Counted from the stretch's first letter, positions 26,733 through 35,036 are shown. The stretch is DNA of 64,000 nt from Mucilaginibacter sp. OK268 (GCF_900103125.1 NZ_FNJV01000001.1:1302001-1366000), one strand, 5' to 3'. Notes: generated by a model from the sequence alone, not told the origin. Numbers and translations: made by a program.

Positions 26733-28052
26733 ATGGAAACAGTAAAAAACAACAAGAAAACCATTTGGGCCTGGGCCATGTTTGATTGGGCCAACCAGGC
26801 TTATAATATGGTGATCCTATCAACCATATTCCCGGCTTATTATGTGGCTATTACCCAGGATAAAAATCCGGGCGCTATGGTAACCTTTTTTGGTCACCGG
26901 TATATCAATACCGTGTTATCTACCTATGTATTGGGTCTGTCGTATTTGATTATCGTAGTTCTGCTACCAATACTTACCTCCATTGCCGACTACAAGGGCC
27001 ATAAGAAACTGTACATGCAGCTGTTTACCTGGATGGGGAGCCTGGCCTGCGCAGGTATGTTCTTTTTCACCATGAACACCTTTACCTTTAGTATGGTTTG
27101 CTATGGTTTGGCATCAATAGGTTATTGCGGTGGTTTCGTGTTCTATAACTCGTATCTGCCGCAAATCGCCACGGTAGATCAGCAGGACGCCGTGAGTGCA
27201 AAAGGGTTTATTTATGGCTTTGCCGGTAGTATTGTGGTGCAGGTGCTTTGCTTTGTGTTTGTATTATCGCCTAAAACATTTGGTATTACCGATGATGTTG
27301 CTGCACGTTTATCATTCCTCATTGTAGGTATCTGGTGGATAGGCTTTTCGTTCATTGCTTTTTATATGCTGCCTAAAGGGCAACCTAACGCAGGTTCGCA
27401 TGAATATAATGTGTTAACCGGCGGATTTAAGGAGCTGGGCAAGGTTTGGCGAAAAGTAAAGCAGCTGCCTTTATTAAAACGGTTTTTGCCCGCCTTTTTC
27501 TTTTACTCAGTAGGAGTACAAACCATTTTGCTGGTGGCTGCCAATTTCGGGGCTAAAGAACTAAAAATGCCTGAGGAAGATCTGATCATTATCATTCTGC
27601 TTATACAGATAGTGGCTATCATCGGCGCTGCTATAACCGCTAAGATGTCGGCTAAATATGGTAACACCAAAGTGCTGGCGGGTATAGTTGGTATCTGGTG
27701 CCTGATATGCGGCAGTGTTTATTTTGTGGCCAATGCCCACCAGTTTTATGCCGCTGCGGTAGTGGTAGGACTAGTTATGGGGGGCGTACAGTCATTATCA
27801 CGATCAACATTTTCTAAGTATATCCCAGCCAATATCCCGGATACGGCTTCCTATTTTAGTTTTTATGACGTTACCGAAAAACTGTCAATCGTAGTGGGCC
27901 TATTCGCATTCGGTTTTGTAGAATCAGTGACTCATGAAATGCGCGATTCTGCCTTAATGCTCGATGGCTTTTTTGCCATGGGTCTGATACTGTTATTGTC
28001 GTTAATCGTAGTTGAGGCGAGGGTTAGGTCGGCAGAATCTTTAGCGGCGTAG
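26733..28052 (+). CDS. UMF1-family MFS transporter (Atg22-like)
   Basis: 439 residues with about 12 membrane helices. The start WAWAMFDWANQAYNMVILSTIFPAYY is the hallmark of the UMF1/Atg22 branch (W-A-x-Y-D-W-A-N-x-A-x-x-x-x-x-x-T-x-x-F-P-x-Y). It carries the MFS loop SIADYKGHKKLYM and VMGGVQSLSRSTFSKYIP, which is strongly conserved in UMF1 proteins. The yeast relative exports amino acids from the vacuole; bacterial substrates are unknown. Single gene followed by a perfect palindromic repeat that can terminate transcription. Confidence 0.88.
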   Translation: METVKNNKKTIWAWAMFDWANQAYNMVILSTIFPAYYVAITQDKNPGAMVTFFGHRYINTVLSTYVLGLSYLIIVVLLPILTSIADYKGHKKLYMQLFTWMGSLACAGMFFFTMNTFTFSMVCYGLASIGYCGGFVFYNSYLPQIATVDQQDAVSAKGFIYGFAGSIVVQVLCFVFVLSPKTFGITDDVAARLSFLIVGIWWIGFSFIAFYMLPKGQPNAGSHEYNVLTGGFKELGKVWRKVKQLPLLKRFLPAFFFYSVGVQTILLVAANFGAKELKMPEEDLIIIILLIQIVAIIGAAITAKMSAKYGNTKVLAGIVGIWCLICGSVYFVANAHQFYAAAVVVGLVMGGVQSLSRSTFSKYIPANIPDTASYFSFYDVTEKLSIVVGLFAFGFVESVTHEMRDSALMLDGFFAMGLILLLSLIVVEARVRSAESLAA

Positions 28053-28063
28053 TTGCATTTTGG

Positions 28064-28125
28064 GAGACGCATGTGATGCGTCTCTACATTTTTACCTTTT
28101 TGTAGAGACGCATCACATGCGTCTC
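28064..28125. repeat. GAGACGCAT-type palindromic repeat, copy 1
   Basis: Perfect 25-bp inverted repeat (28064-28088 and 28101-28125) around a 12-nt T-rich loop. Each arm is itself nearly palindromic: GAGACGCAT-gtg-ATGCGTCTC. The right arm is followed by TTTTC, so it may terminate the UMF1 gene. A diverged second copy is at 38622-38685. Confidence 0.9.
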
Positions 28126-28190
28126 TTTTCGTAAATAAAGCATTTTTTATAATTACACATTCAAAAGACACAGCATCCCTCAAAACTAAG

Positions 28191-28198
28191 TACATTTG
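28191..28198 (+). promoter_or_regulatory. Possible -7 box of the Hsp70 gene
   Basis: TACATTTG matches the Bacteroidota -7 consensus TAnnTTTG, 20 bp before the ATG. No clear TTTG -33 partner is seen at the usual distance. The resulting leader would be only about 15 nt. Confidence 0.35.
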
Positions 28199-28218
28199 CG
28201 GCTTGTTAATTGACTACC

Positions 28219-30075
28219 ATGGCTAAAGTTTCTATCAACCTGGCAACAGGTTCCATACAAAAAGAAGATATTATTGTGGGTATCGATCTGGGTACCACCA
28301 ATTCCTTAGTGGCATTCATCAACCCTGATAAAGATCCGCGGGTTATTAATGATACGGGTAAAGGTGTCCTGGTGCCTTCTGTTGTGCATTTCGGGCCAAC
28401 CGGTGATGTTTTGGTAGGTAATGAGGCTAAAGAGTTTCTGATAACCGATCCGCAGAATACCGTTTTCTCGGTAAAACGCCTGCTGGGCCGCAGCTACCAT
28501 GATATCGAAAATTATAAAGACTTTTTCTCGTACAAGGTTATCGACGATGATACCGAAAGCCTGGTGAAGATTAAGGTTGGTGATAAATTTTATACCCCGA
28601 TAGAACTATCGGCACTGATATTAAAAGAATTAAAAGCCCGTGCTGAACACGCGCTGAAAACCCCGGTGAACCGTGCGGTGATCACTGTGCCTGCCTATTT
28701 TAACGATTCGCAGCGCCAGGCCACACGTGACGCTGGTAAACTGGCTGGCCTGGATGTATTACGTATCGTGAACGAGCCAACTGCCGCGAGCTTAGCCTAT
28801 GGTATCGGTCTTGATCCCGAAGAAACCAAAACCATTGCTGTGTATGACCTGGGCGGTGGTACTTTTGATGTATCTATTCTGCAAATACAGAACGGTATTT
28901 TTGAAGTTTTGGCCACCAATGGCGATACCTTTTTAGGCGGCGACGATTTTGACCGCCTGATTGTTGATCACTGGATCGAGAAAAACCAGCTGAACAAAGC
29001 TGAGATCATTGCCAATAACGAACTGGCCCAACAACTGCGCCTGAAAGCCGAAGAAGCTAAAAAAGCCTTCGCGCACCAAAGTCTGTTCAATGAAAAGATA
29101 GGGGAAATCTGGTGTACGCTTGATCGTGCTACTTTCGAAGAGCTGATCATGCCTAAGGTACAGCAAACCATTACGGCTTGTCAGAATGCGCTGAAGGATG
29201 CTAAATTAACCATCAAAGAAATCGACGAAGTGATTATGGTTGGGGGATCAACCCGTACAGCGCTGGTTAAAAAAATGGTGGCCGAGTTTTTCGGTCGCCC
29301 GGTACATGATGATGTGAATCCTGATGAAGTGGTGGCCCTGGGCGCCGCTATACAGGCCGATATTTTGGCCGGTAACCGTAAAGATATTTTATTGCTGGAT
29401 GTTACCCCGCTGTCTCTTGGTATCGAAACCATGGGCGGCCTGATGGATGTGATCATCCCGCGTAACTCCAAAGTACCTACCAAAGGCGGCAGGCAATATA
29501 CCACCTCCATTGATGGGCAGGTGAACATGAAGATTGCCGTTTACCAAGGTGAACGCGACCTGATCAAAGAGAACCGCAAACTGGCTGAGTTTAACCTCAA
29601 AGGTATTCCATCTATGCCGGCCGGTTTCCCCAAAGTGGATATTAACTTTTTACTGAATGCCGATGGTATCCTTACTATACAAGCTATCGAACTGCGCTCT
29701 GGCGTAAAACAGGAAGTAGAAGTAAAACCTACTTATGGCATTACAGATGAACAGGTAGAACAGATGCTGATGGACAGTATAACCCACGCCAAAGACGATG
29801 TAGCCCAGCGCATGCTGATTGAGGCCCGTACTGAAGGCGAACAAACGGTATACGTGGTGGAACGCTTTTTGCAAAAGAACGGTAATTACGTTACGGTTGC
29901 AGAGTCTGCAGAAACACATAAACACCTGGTGGCCCTCAAAGAGTCTCTGGTATCTGGTGATAAAGACCTCATCCTGAAACGTATTGATGAGATCAATGAG
30001 TTTACAAGACCCTTTGCCGAGCGCCTGATGGATCAGGCTATCAGCACAGCCATGAAGGGTAAGAGTATCGAATAA
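28219..30075 (+). CDS. hscA: HscA-like Hsp70 chaperone
   Basis: About 618 residues from the ATG at 28219; a TTG nine bases upstream is less likely. ATPase domain: [13 protein letters not shown] (phosphate loop 1, about 21-33), [36 protein letters not shown] and [16 protein letters not shown]. Substrate domain: [29 protein letters not shown] and a helical lid. It is shorter than DnaK (about 638) and lacks the acidic DnaK C-terminal tail. The leading segment before the phosphate loop and the overall style fit HscA, which hands Fe-S clusters from IscU. No hscB or isc gene is adjacent, so a general Hsp70 paralogue remains possible. Confidence 0.75.
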   Translation: MAKVSINLATGSIQKEDIIVGIDLGTTNSLVAFINPDKDPRVINDTGKGVLVPSVVHFGPTGDVLVGNEAKEFLITDPQNTVFSVKRLLGRSYHDIENYKDFFSYKVIDDDTESLVKIKVGDKFYTPIELSALILKELKARAEHALKTPVNRAVITVPAYFNDSQRQATRDAGKLAGLDVLRIVNEPTAASLAYGIGLDPEETKTIAVYDLGGGTFDVSILQIQNGIFEVLATNGDTFLGGDDFDRLIVDHWIEKNQLNKAEIIANNELAQQLRLKAEEAKKAFAHQSLFNEKIGEIWCTLDRATFEELIMPKVQQTITACQNALKDAKLTIKEIDEVIMVGGSTRTALVKKMVAEFFGRPVHDDVNPDEVVALGAAIQADILAGNRKDILLLDVTPLSLGIETMGGLMDVIIPRNSKVPTKGGRQYTTSIDGQVNMKIAVYQGERDLIKENRKLAEFNLKGIPSMPAGFPKVDINFLLNADGILTIQAIELRSGVKQEVEVKPTYGITDEQVEQMLMDSITHAKDDVAQRMLIEARTEGEQTVYVVERFLQKNGNYVTVAESAETHKHLVALKESLVSGDKDLILKRIDEINEFTRPFAERLMDQAISTAMKGKSIE

Positions 30076-30101
30076 TAGACAGTGTTAACGAAAACCAAAT
30101 A

Positions 30102-31151
30102 ATGAGAATCAAGATATTAGAGTCAAGAATCAAGAAAAAAGTGTTATGTTCTGAAAAAAGTAGATTCCTGGTTCTTGTCTTTTGTCTTTTGACTCTTACT
30201 TTAAATGGGGTTTATGCAAATGACCTTCATTATATCCATAAAGACACTACGCTAAAAAGCGTAACCACGCTGGATACCCTGCAATATGATTCGCTGATGA
30301 AACGCCTGGCCAATGGCGATCAAACCGGCAGATGGCCCGTGAAAAAAGCGCCATATCCTTTGCCTGGTGCTATTTTGCCCTTCAACCGCATTGTAGCTTA
30401 TTATGGTAATATGTACTCCAAAAATATGGGTGTACTGGGCGAATACGCGCCCAAAGAGATGCTTGCCAAGCTCAAAGGCGAAGTTAAAGTATGGGAAAAA
30501 GCCGATACCCTTACACCGGTTGTACCCGCGCTGCATTATATCTGTGTAACTGCCCAGGCCGATGCCGGTCGTAATGGTTTGCATAACCTGCGGATGCCTT
30601 TTAGAGAGATCGACAAGGTGTTGGATATGGCCAAACAGATCAATGCTATTGTGTTTTTAGATATACAGGTAGGTTTCAGCACCATGCAGACCGAACTGCC
30701 CTTGCTGGAAAAATATATGAAAATGCCCAACGTACACCTGGGCATCGACCCGGAATTTTCTATGAAAGAGGGGAGTGTACCGGGTAAACGCATAGGTACT
30801 TTTGATGCCGATGATATTAACTACGTAACCGGCTATTTAAGTGGACTGGTAAAAAAGTACAATCTGCCACCCAAAATATTTGTAATCCACCGCTTTACCA
30901 AACGCATGGTAACCAATTATAAGGATATCAAATTGCGCAACGAGGTACAGGTAGTGATGGATATGGACGGCTGGGGCGGTCCCGATCTGAAAAAAGGTAC
31001 CTATAAATATTTCATAGCCCAGGAACCTGTACAGTTTACCGGTTTTAAGCTATTTTATAAAAATGATATCAAGAATGCACCCCATCGCATGCTTACCCCC
31101 AAAGAGATTTTAAACCTGAAACCCGCACCTATTTACATACAATACCAGTAG
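30102..31151 (+). CDS. Secreted protein of unknown function, probable TIM-barrel fold
   Basis: 349 residues. A signal peptide ends TLTLNGVYA. The mature part has segments I know from an uncharacterised secreted family also present in actinobacteria: LPGAILPFNRIVAYYGNMYSKNMGVLG, LHYICVTAQADAGRNGLHN, IVFLDIQVGFSTMQTELPLLEKYM, LGIDPEFSM, KIFVIHRFTKRMV and VVMDMDGWG. Alternating strands ending in acidic residues suggest a TIM barrel. No catalytic function is established. It starts 26 bp after the Hsp70 gene and may be cotranscribed. Its N-terminal 35 codons lie inside an octamer-word repeat (locus D); the signal peptide is encoded by the right arm of that element. Confidence 0.7.
   Translation: MRIKILESRIKKKVLCSEKSRFLVLVFCLLTLTLNGVYANDLHYIHKDTTLKSVTTLDTLQYDSLMKRLANGDQTGRWPVKKAPYPLPGAILPFNRIVAYYGNMYSKNMGVLGEYAPKEMLAKLKGEVKVWEKADTLTPVVPALHYICVTAQADAGRNGLHNLRMPFREIDKVLDMAKQINAIVFLDIQVGFSTMQTELPLLEKYMKMPNVHLGIDPEFSMKEGSVPGKRIGTFDADDINYVTGYLSGLVKKYNLPPKIFVIHRFTKRMVTNYKDIKLRNEVQVVMDMDGWGGPDLKKGTYKYFIAQEPVQFTGFKLFYKNDIKNAPHRMLTPKEILNLKPAPIYIQYQ
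30107..30206. repeat. Octamer-word element overlapping a signal-peptide coding region (locus D)
   Basis: The left part holds AATCAAGA, AGTCAAGA and ATCAAGAA words (30107-30135). The right part, read on the minus strand, gives AGTCAAAAG, ACAAAAG and ACAAGAACC. AGAGTCAA (left) pairs with TTGACTCT (right). Unlike the other copies it sits inside an ORF, coding residues about 2-35 of the secreted protein. Confidence 0.55.
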
Positions 31152-31173
31152 GGTTTGCTATTCCACCGTTTTT

Positions 31174-31261
31174 GTCATTTCGAGCGAGGTACGAGGAGAA
31201 ATCTTTTACTACTTGCATGTCGCTTGCAGAAGATCTCTCCTCGTACCTCGTTCGAGATGAC
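31174..31261. repeat. GTCATTTCGAG-type inverted repeat
   Basis: 32-nt arms (31174-31205 and 31230-31261) differ at three positions, around a 24-nt loop. The left arm begins GTCATTTCGAGCGAGGTACG. It lies between the convergent stops of the secreted barrel protein and the DinB protein and can act as a bidirectional terminator. A one-armed relative lies at 33181-33258. Similar elements are common in Bacteroidota spacers, from memory. Confidence 0.85.
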
Positions 31262-31290
31262 ATTTCTTTTTCGTTATATAATAGTATACT

Positions 31291-31815
31291 TTATAACATT
31301 TCTGGCGGAGGCGTTACCCCTTTTAAACGCAGATAAACCGTAGTTTGCCCGCGGTGGTGTGTCTGATGTTCAAAAGCTTTACCTAAAACAATAGCTTTTG
31401 GCAGATCTTTACCGCCAAATTTCATGCTTTCCTGTAGCTGGGCCGGAGTCATGCCCTGTATCGAGCTGATCACAAAATCGTAACTGTCCATTACTGCTTT
31501 GGTAGTAGCGGCTTTTGTTTGCTCAACAGTTTTTTCGGCTGATGTTTTTCCAAGAGGACTTGCTTTGCCACTTACCGAAGAGGCGAAAAAATAATTGGCA
31601 TCTGTTAAATGCAGCATCTGGCCAGCAAACGATCTCATTTCTGGAGTTGGTTTAAAGCTGTAACCATCATCGGGCATGGCATCCAGGTAGGTTTTGGTGA
31701 AGTTTTTGGCGCGCTGCCATTCGGTAACTATTTGATCGGTAGTAACCTGGGCATGCACTGTTGCGCAGGCGAAAACAGTTACCATAAAGGTAAGCAGCAG
31801 GGTTAGTTTTTTCAT
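31291..31815 (-). CDS. Secreted DinB-fold protein
   Basis: 174 residues. A signal peptide ends TVHAQ, so unlike most DinB-like proteins this one is exported. A four-helix DinB-like domain follows, with the metal-binding His triad at His69 (GQMLHLTDANYFF), His150 and His154 (FEHQTHHRGQTTVYLRL). Cytoplasmic relatives include bacillithiol S-transferases and thiol-dependent enzymes; the activity of exported members is unknown. Single gene, convergent with its neighbour, with no operon partner. Confidence 0.85.
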   Translation of the reverse strand: MKKLTLLLTFMVTVFACATVHAQVTTDQIVTEWQRAKNFTKTYLDAMPDDGYSFKPTPEMRSFAGQMLHLTDANYFFASSVSGKASPLGKTSAEKTVEQTKAATTKAVMDSYDFVISSIQGMTPAQLQESMKFGGKDLPKAIVLGKAFEHQTHHRGQTTVYLRLKGVTPPPEML

Positions 31816-32033
31816 GATTTGATAGTTTTAAGATTGGTTAACTTTGGTTGATACTAAGTTATTAAATTAACCTGTTGTGATTTAGATATTTATGAAAAAA
31901 AGATTTAGCGGTTAATGTCAAAACTCCCGCGAAATTACGATAGCGTATCTCGCGGGTTGCATGGTCAAAGTCCTCAGCAGCAAAGAGGTCACTATGATTT
32001 GTTTATGTGCAATTTAAAATGCAGTTTTATTGC

Positions 32034-32729
32034 ATGCAATTTATTTATAGATGCTTATCCCCTATTGTGATCGTTGTATTTGCACAGCATGTCAACGCTC
32101 AGAACATGCGGGCACTGAATACCATGCTCAACAGGCAATGGCAGGGGCAACAAATGGGTATGATGATGGCGGCAGGGAGGTTTAATTACAATAACCCGGG
32201 TAACTTAAAGTATAATTTTATCGTCACCATGGCTGATAGTTCCAAAAAGGAAGTGAGCTCGAAAATCTATTCAGATACGGCCACCCATAAAACCTATCTG
32301 CTTTTTGTTGACAAAAGCGTCCCTAAGTCGGACCCAAACCGTAATAAAAAAATATATCCATCACAAACAGTAAGCATAGCGCGTGATGTGGCCGGGCCGG
32401 GGCCAGGCTTTAACCGGGCAGATTATGTAGCGCCACCGCCGCGGTTCTTTAACGGTATTGCCAAAGATAGTTGCTGGATGTTTAAAGTGATATCGGGACC
32501 AATAAATGCGTACTCTTGTTTAAGTGAAGAGGGAGATACCCAAATTTTTGACCCTTCTACTATTGTGGGTATACAGCTCAATAATGGGGCTATTGAAAAG
32601 TTTAACGAAGAGAATTTGAAAAATATGGTAGGGCAAGATATTGATGCCCTTGAAAATATTCAAAAGAAAAACTATTACAAAGCCATTAAAAAGTACAACC
32701 ACAATGCAGCAAAGGCTGCAAAAAAATAG
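32034..32729 (+). CDS. Secreted protein of unknown function
   Basis: 231 residues from the ATG at 32034, which gives a compact signal peptide MQFIYR-CLSPIVIVVFAQ-HVNA. In-frame GTG (32007) and ATG (32019) starts upstream would only lengthen the n-region. The mature part is polar, with NPGNLKYNFIVTMADSSKKEVSSKIYSD, a Pro-rich stretch YVAPPPRFFNG and a Lys-rich C-terminus. It resembles Bacteroidota secreted proteins that carry no named domain. Nothing shows its function. It ends at a strong hairpin terminator shared with the convergent small gene. Confidence 0.65.
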   Translation: MQFIYRCLSPIVIVVFAQHVNAQNMRALNTMLNRQWQGQQMGMMMAAGRFNYNNPGNLKYNFIVTMADSSKKEVSSKIYSDTATHKTYLLFVDKSVPKSDPNRNKKIYPSQTVSIARDVAGPGPGFNRADYVAPPPRFFNGIAKDSCWMFKVISGPINAYSCLSEEGDTQIFDPSTIVGIQLNNGAIEKFNEENLKNMVGQDIDALENIQKKNYYKAIKKYNHNAAKAAKK

Positions 32730-32758
32730 ATCCCCGTTTCCGGGGATCTGAATTTTTT
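32728..32758. terminator. Bidirectional hairpin terminator
   Basis: 9-bp stem AGATCCCCG (32728-32736) with CGGGGATCT (32741-32749) and a TTTC loop. On the plus strand TTTTTT follows at 32753-32758. On the minus strand an A-run before the stem supplies a U-tract. It lies at the convergent stops 32729 and 32757. Confidence 0.85.
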
Positions 32759-33047
32759 ATAGTTTGTTGATGGCGTCTTGTTCTTTCAGCGCCTGGATGT
32801 TGTTCTTATCGCTGAAGGCGTCTGTCTGATTGGCAAAATCTTCCAGGATGCTGGCGATGTTGTCCAGGTTGTCGGCTACGCGCTGGTGCATGTCCGGAAG
32901 GTCCTTTTCCAGTCTTTTATCGCCCAGTTCTATGTTGTCTACTTCAATTTTAGCCAGCTTGGTGATAATAGCCTGCTGACTATTCTTCAGGTCTTCCAAT
33001 TCATGGACAATTTTCTCCATCAGTCCAAACTTCTTTAACTTATCCAT
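32757..33047 (-). CDS. Small coiled-coil protein, unknown function
   Basis: 96 residues, ATG start, no signal or membrane segment. The whole protein is predicted helical with heptad-like Leu/Ile spacing (MEKIVHELEDLKNSQQAIITKLAKIEVDNIEL, then MHQRVADNLDNIASILEDFANQ), highly charged and without Cys. Probably a cytoplasmic oligomeric coiled coil. No family recognised. The upstream spacer is short and AT-rich. Regular codon use and the shared terminator support a real gene. Confidence 0.6.
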   Translation of the reverse strand: MDKLKKFGLMEKIVHELEDLKNSQQAIITKLAKIEVDNIELGDKRLEKDLPDMHQRVADNLDNIASILEDFANQTDAFSDKNNIQALKEQDAINKL

Positions 33048-33180
33048 ACTGTTGTGTTTTTTAATTTAAAGTATACCTCATTAACTCTAAAAAATAAAAA
33101 TTGTTTAGAATTTGGATTAGTTATATGAAAAGCCTTGCACGGAGGGAGGAATTTTTTTGCGATCGATATGTCCCGCGTAA

Positions 33181-33258
33181 AAGATTTTTCGCTGTCGCTC
33201 AAGAGATAGTTTCTCCTCGCGCCACCTCACTTTCCGCCCGGGCTCGTTCGAAATGACA
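33181..33258. repeat. Diverged, one-armed GTCATTTCGAG-type repeat
   Basis: Reads AAGATTTTTCGCTGTCGCTC at the start and GGCTCGTTCGAAATGACA at the end. The latter corresponds to the right arm of the 31174-31261 element (TTCGAGATGAC). No matching left arm remains, so it looks like a decayed copy. It lies between the coiled-coil gene's promoter region and the riboflavin synthase stop. Confidence 0.55.
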
Positions 33259-33301
33259 GCGTGGTTAGTAATTGGCTAATAATTATTTGTTAAATACGAT
33301 T

Positions 33302-33886
33302 TTAACGTTGCATCAGCCGGGCTACGTATTTGCCAATGATATCAAACTCCAGGTTAACCACCGAACCTTCACGAACGTTATGCAGGTTGGTATGTTCAAA
33401 AGTGTAGGGGATAATAGCTACAGAAAAGCTGTTGGCTTTGGAATTGACCACGGTTAAGCTGATACCATTAACACAAATAGACCCTTTTTCGACAGTGACA
33501 TTGCCGGTAGCGGCATCATACTCAAAAGTGTATTCCCAGCTGCCGTCAAGCTCTTTAAATGCGGTACAAACAGCGGTTTGGTCAACATGGCCCTGAACAA
33601 TATGGCCATCGAGCCGGGCATTCATTTGCATGCAGCGTTCCAGGTTTACAGGTTCGCCCACTTTCAGGTGACCCAGGCTGGTTTTGTTCAGCGTTTCTTC
33701 AATAGCAGTAACCACATGCAGGCCATCGGCCAGCGCTACCACTGTTAAACAAACCCCATTATGCGCCACCGATTGGTCGATCTTTAATTCGTGCGAAATA
33801 GCCGATTCAATAGTGATATGTAAATTGCCCTGCTCTTGTTGCAGATCGGTCACTTTACCCAAAGTTTCTATAATTCCTGTAAACAT
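33302..33886 (-). CDS. ribE: Riboflavin synthase alpha chain
   Basis: 194 residues. It starts MFTGIIE, the invariant N-terminus of the enzyme. It has two tandem lumazine-binding repeats (about 1-95 and 96-190): the first contains VAHNGVCLTVVALADG and LNRCMQMNARLDGHIVQGHVD-like segments (here LERCMQMNARLDGHIVQGHVD), the second CVNGISLTVVN. It dismutates two 6,7-dimethyl-8-ribityllumazine molecules to riboflavin in the cytoplasm, normally as a trimer. No other rib gene is adjacent and no FMN riboswitch is visible. A CCCCCT/AGGGGG hairpin repeat lies 12 bp before the ATG on the mRNA. Confidence 0.95.
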   Translation of the reverse strand: MFTGIIETLGKVTDLQQEQGNLHITIESAISHELKIDQSVAHNGVCLTVVALADGLHVVTAIEETLNKTSLGHLKVGEPVNLERCMQMNARLDGHIVQGHVDQTAVCTAFKELDGSWEYTFEYDAATGNVTVEKGSICVNGISLTVVNSKANSFSVAIIPYTFEHTNLHNVREGSVVNLEFDIIGKYVARLMQR

Positions 33887-33897
33887 ATGCCCCTCAA

Positions 33898-33911
33898 CCC
33901 CCTAAAGGGGG
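33898..33911. repeat. CCCCCTAAAGGGGG hairpin repeat in the ribE leader
   Basis: A perfect short palindrome CCCCCTAAAGGGGG. The wider context (CCCCTCAACCCCCT, then GAGTTTTT) matches a repeat that I recall as very common in Bacteroidota spacers. Here it lies 11 bp upstream of the ribE ATG, within the likely 5' leader. Confidence 0.7.
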
Positions 33912-34028
33912 AGTTTTTGATGAACGTCAAAGCTAAAGAATATTATAGATGTTTTTTGTCAGGGAAGTTTGAAATTTAACGAAACGACTCAACCGGTTGT
34001 CGCTTCAAGAGATGGCGTTAATATACCA

Positions 34029-34179
34029 CATGTCATTGCGAGGAGGAACGACGAAGCAATCTCTTAGCTATTCTTGACGATGAGAACGCGAGGAGATTAT
34101 TAAATGTTGTTAATTGTTTTTTTAAGGTATTAATGAACTCCCTACGGTCGGTTGTCCGCGCTGCGCTCGCAATGACATG
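34029..34179. repeat. GTCATTGCGAG-type repeat, copy 1
   Basis: The outer 14-bp stem CATGTCATTGCGAG (34029-34042) pairs with 34166-34179. The left side continues GAGGAACGACGAAGCAATCTC, a widespread intergenic element type. The interior is degenerate. Short ORFs read across it are not genes. Confidence 0.8.
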
Positions 34180-34256
34180 GTTTTGATTTGTCGAGATAAG
34201 TCGACTCTGTGACAATTTAACCTTCTTTTCTGCCTGTATACTCCACCTAAATTTCG

Positions 34257-34311
34257 TATCTTTGTATAGATACAAGCAGCCCGGTTGTCTTTTTATAAGA
34301 GAACCGGGCTG
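34257..34311 (+). promoter_or_regulatory. Candidate promoter and hairpin of an orphan transcript
   Basis: TATCTTTG (34257-34264) matches the TAnnTTTG -7 box; the -33 box is weak. About 12 nt later a 10-bp stem CAGCCCGGTT (34277-34286) pairs with 34302-34311 around a 15-nt loop, followed by TTTGGTT. No ORF follows on this strand before 35112. It could give a very short RNA or attenuator. Confidence 0.35.
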
Positions 34312-34415
34312 TTTGGTTAAGGAAAAACAAGGCCAAAAACTAGCTGTTTGGTGTGTATTAAATTGATTATCAATAATTTAATACTTTTTAAACCTTTTAA
34401 AACTCATCAAAATCG

Positions 34416-34506
34416 TGTTAAAATTTGTTAAAAAGTGTTAAAATGAGGGTTTTTAAATCAGCTTTGAGCTTTTTTTAAGCCGTTTTCGACCAAAAAAGTG
34501 TTAAAA
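34416..34506. repeat. Iterated TGTTAAAA motif in a gene-free spacer
   Basis: TGTTAAAA occurs at 34416-34423, 34426-34433 and 34436-34443, exactly 10 bp apart, and again at 34499-34506. The spacer 33887-34538 (652 bp) otherwise contains only repeats and AT-rich sequence. The helical-turn spacing suggests a protein-binding array, but no function is known. Confidence 0.45.
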
Positions 34507-34538
34507 TAATAGGTTTAAAAAGTTTTACGAGCCATGGG

Positions 34539-35036
34539 CTATTTAAAACTGGTCGATACATCAACCCTTTTATTACGCAAATCCTTACCACCCTCAATTA
34601 CTGATTTCAAGTTGGTGAGGTAAAATGTCCACCCGAGCTGGCATTGTACATATAGATTTTTTGCAGGGTCATTTTCCAGGGGGATGTTTTCCTGGGTAAG
34701 TTCAATGAGGGTGAGGCCGTATTTGTTCTGGATATCGATGGTTACAATGCTGCCGCCGGTAAAGGTAAATTTAAGCAGGTCGGAGCCATTGTTTTCCAGC
34801 ACCTGTCCGTTCTCAACCGTATCGTCGTCAAAGCCGTGCCAGTACCAGGAATAGGTATCCTCTTTGCTGATAAATTCATCCTTTTCGCGCTGACGGCCAA
34901 CTATGGTATAAAAATCAGCCTGGCGTAAAAACCAGCTTTCGAGCCCGGCAGGAGTAGCCCAGGCCTCATAAATATTGCGAACGTTGGTATTAAAATCTGC
35001 GGTTAGTTTAAAGGTTGTCCAGCGGTTGTCAGTCAT
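34539..35036 (-). CDS. SRPBCC (AHSA1-like) domain protein
   Basis: 165 residues from the ATG at 35036 (MTDNRW); an ATG four codons upstream is also possible. The sequence WTTFKLTADFNTNVRNIYEAWATPAGLESWF is the typical start of the AHSA1/START-like fold, followed by strands WYWHGFDDDTVENGQVLE and LLKFTFTGGSIVTIDI, and a C-terminal helix WTFYLTNLKSVIEGGKDLR. Such proteins bind small hydrophobic ligands or act on Hsp90-like partners; the ligand is unknown. Single gene, divergent from the Nudix gene. Confidence 0.82.
   Translation of the reverse strand: MTDNRWTTFKLTADFNTNVRNIYEAWATPAGLESWFLRQADFYTIVGRQREKDEFISKEDTYSWYWHGFDDDTVENGQVLENNGSDLLKFTFTGGSIVTIDIQNKYGLTLIELTQENIPLENDPAKNLYVQCQLGWTFYLTNLKSVIEGGKDLRNKRVDVSTSFK

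Noticed and set aside
28219..30075. Calling the Hsp70 protein DnaK
   Set aside because: It lacks the acidic C-terminal tail and is shorter than DnaK; there is no dnaJ or grpE nearby. HscA-like fits better, though not conclusively.
33302..33950. FMN riboswitch upstream of riboflavin synthase
   Set aside because: The leader contains a simple CCCCC/GGGGG hairpin repeat; none of the conserved FMN-element segments could be found.
34033..34275. An 80-codon minus-strand open frame
   Set aside because: It runs across the GTCATTGCGAG-type repeat and its degenerate interior; the composition (many Arg and Ser) reflects the repeat, not a protein family.
34362..34386. ATTGATTATCAAT palindrome with flanking TTAA as an operator
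   Set aside because: A similar TGATTATCAAT occurs at about 56218 in another AT-rich spacer; such palindromes are expected by chance at this base composition.
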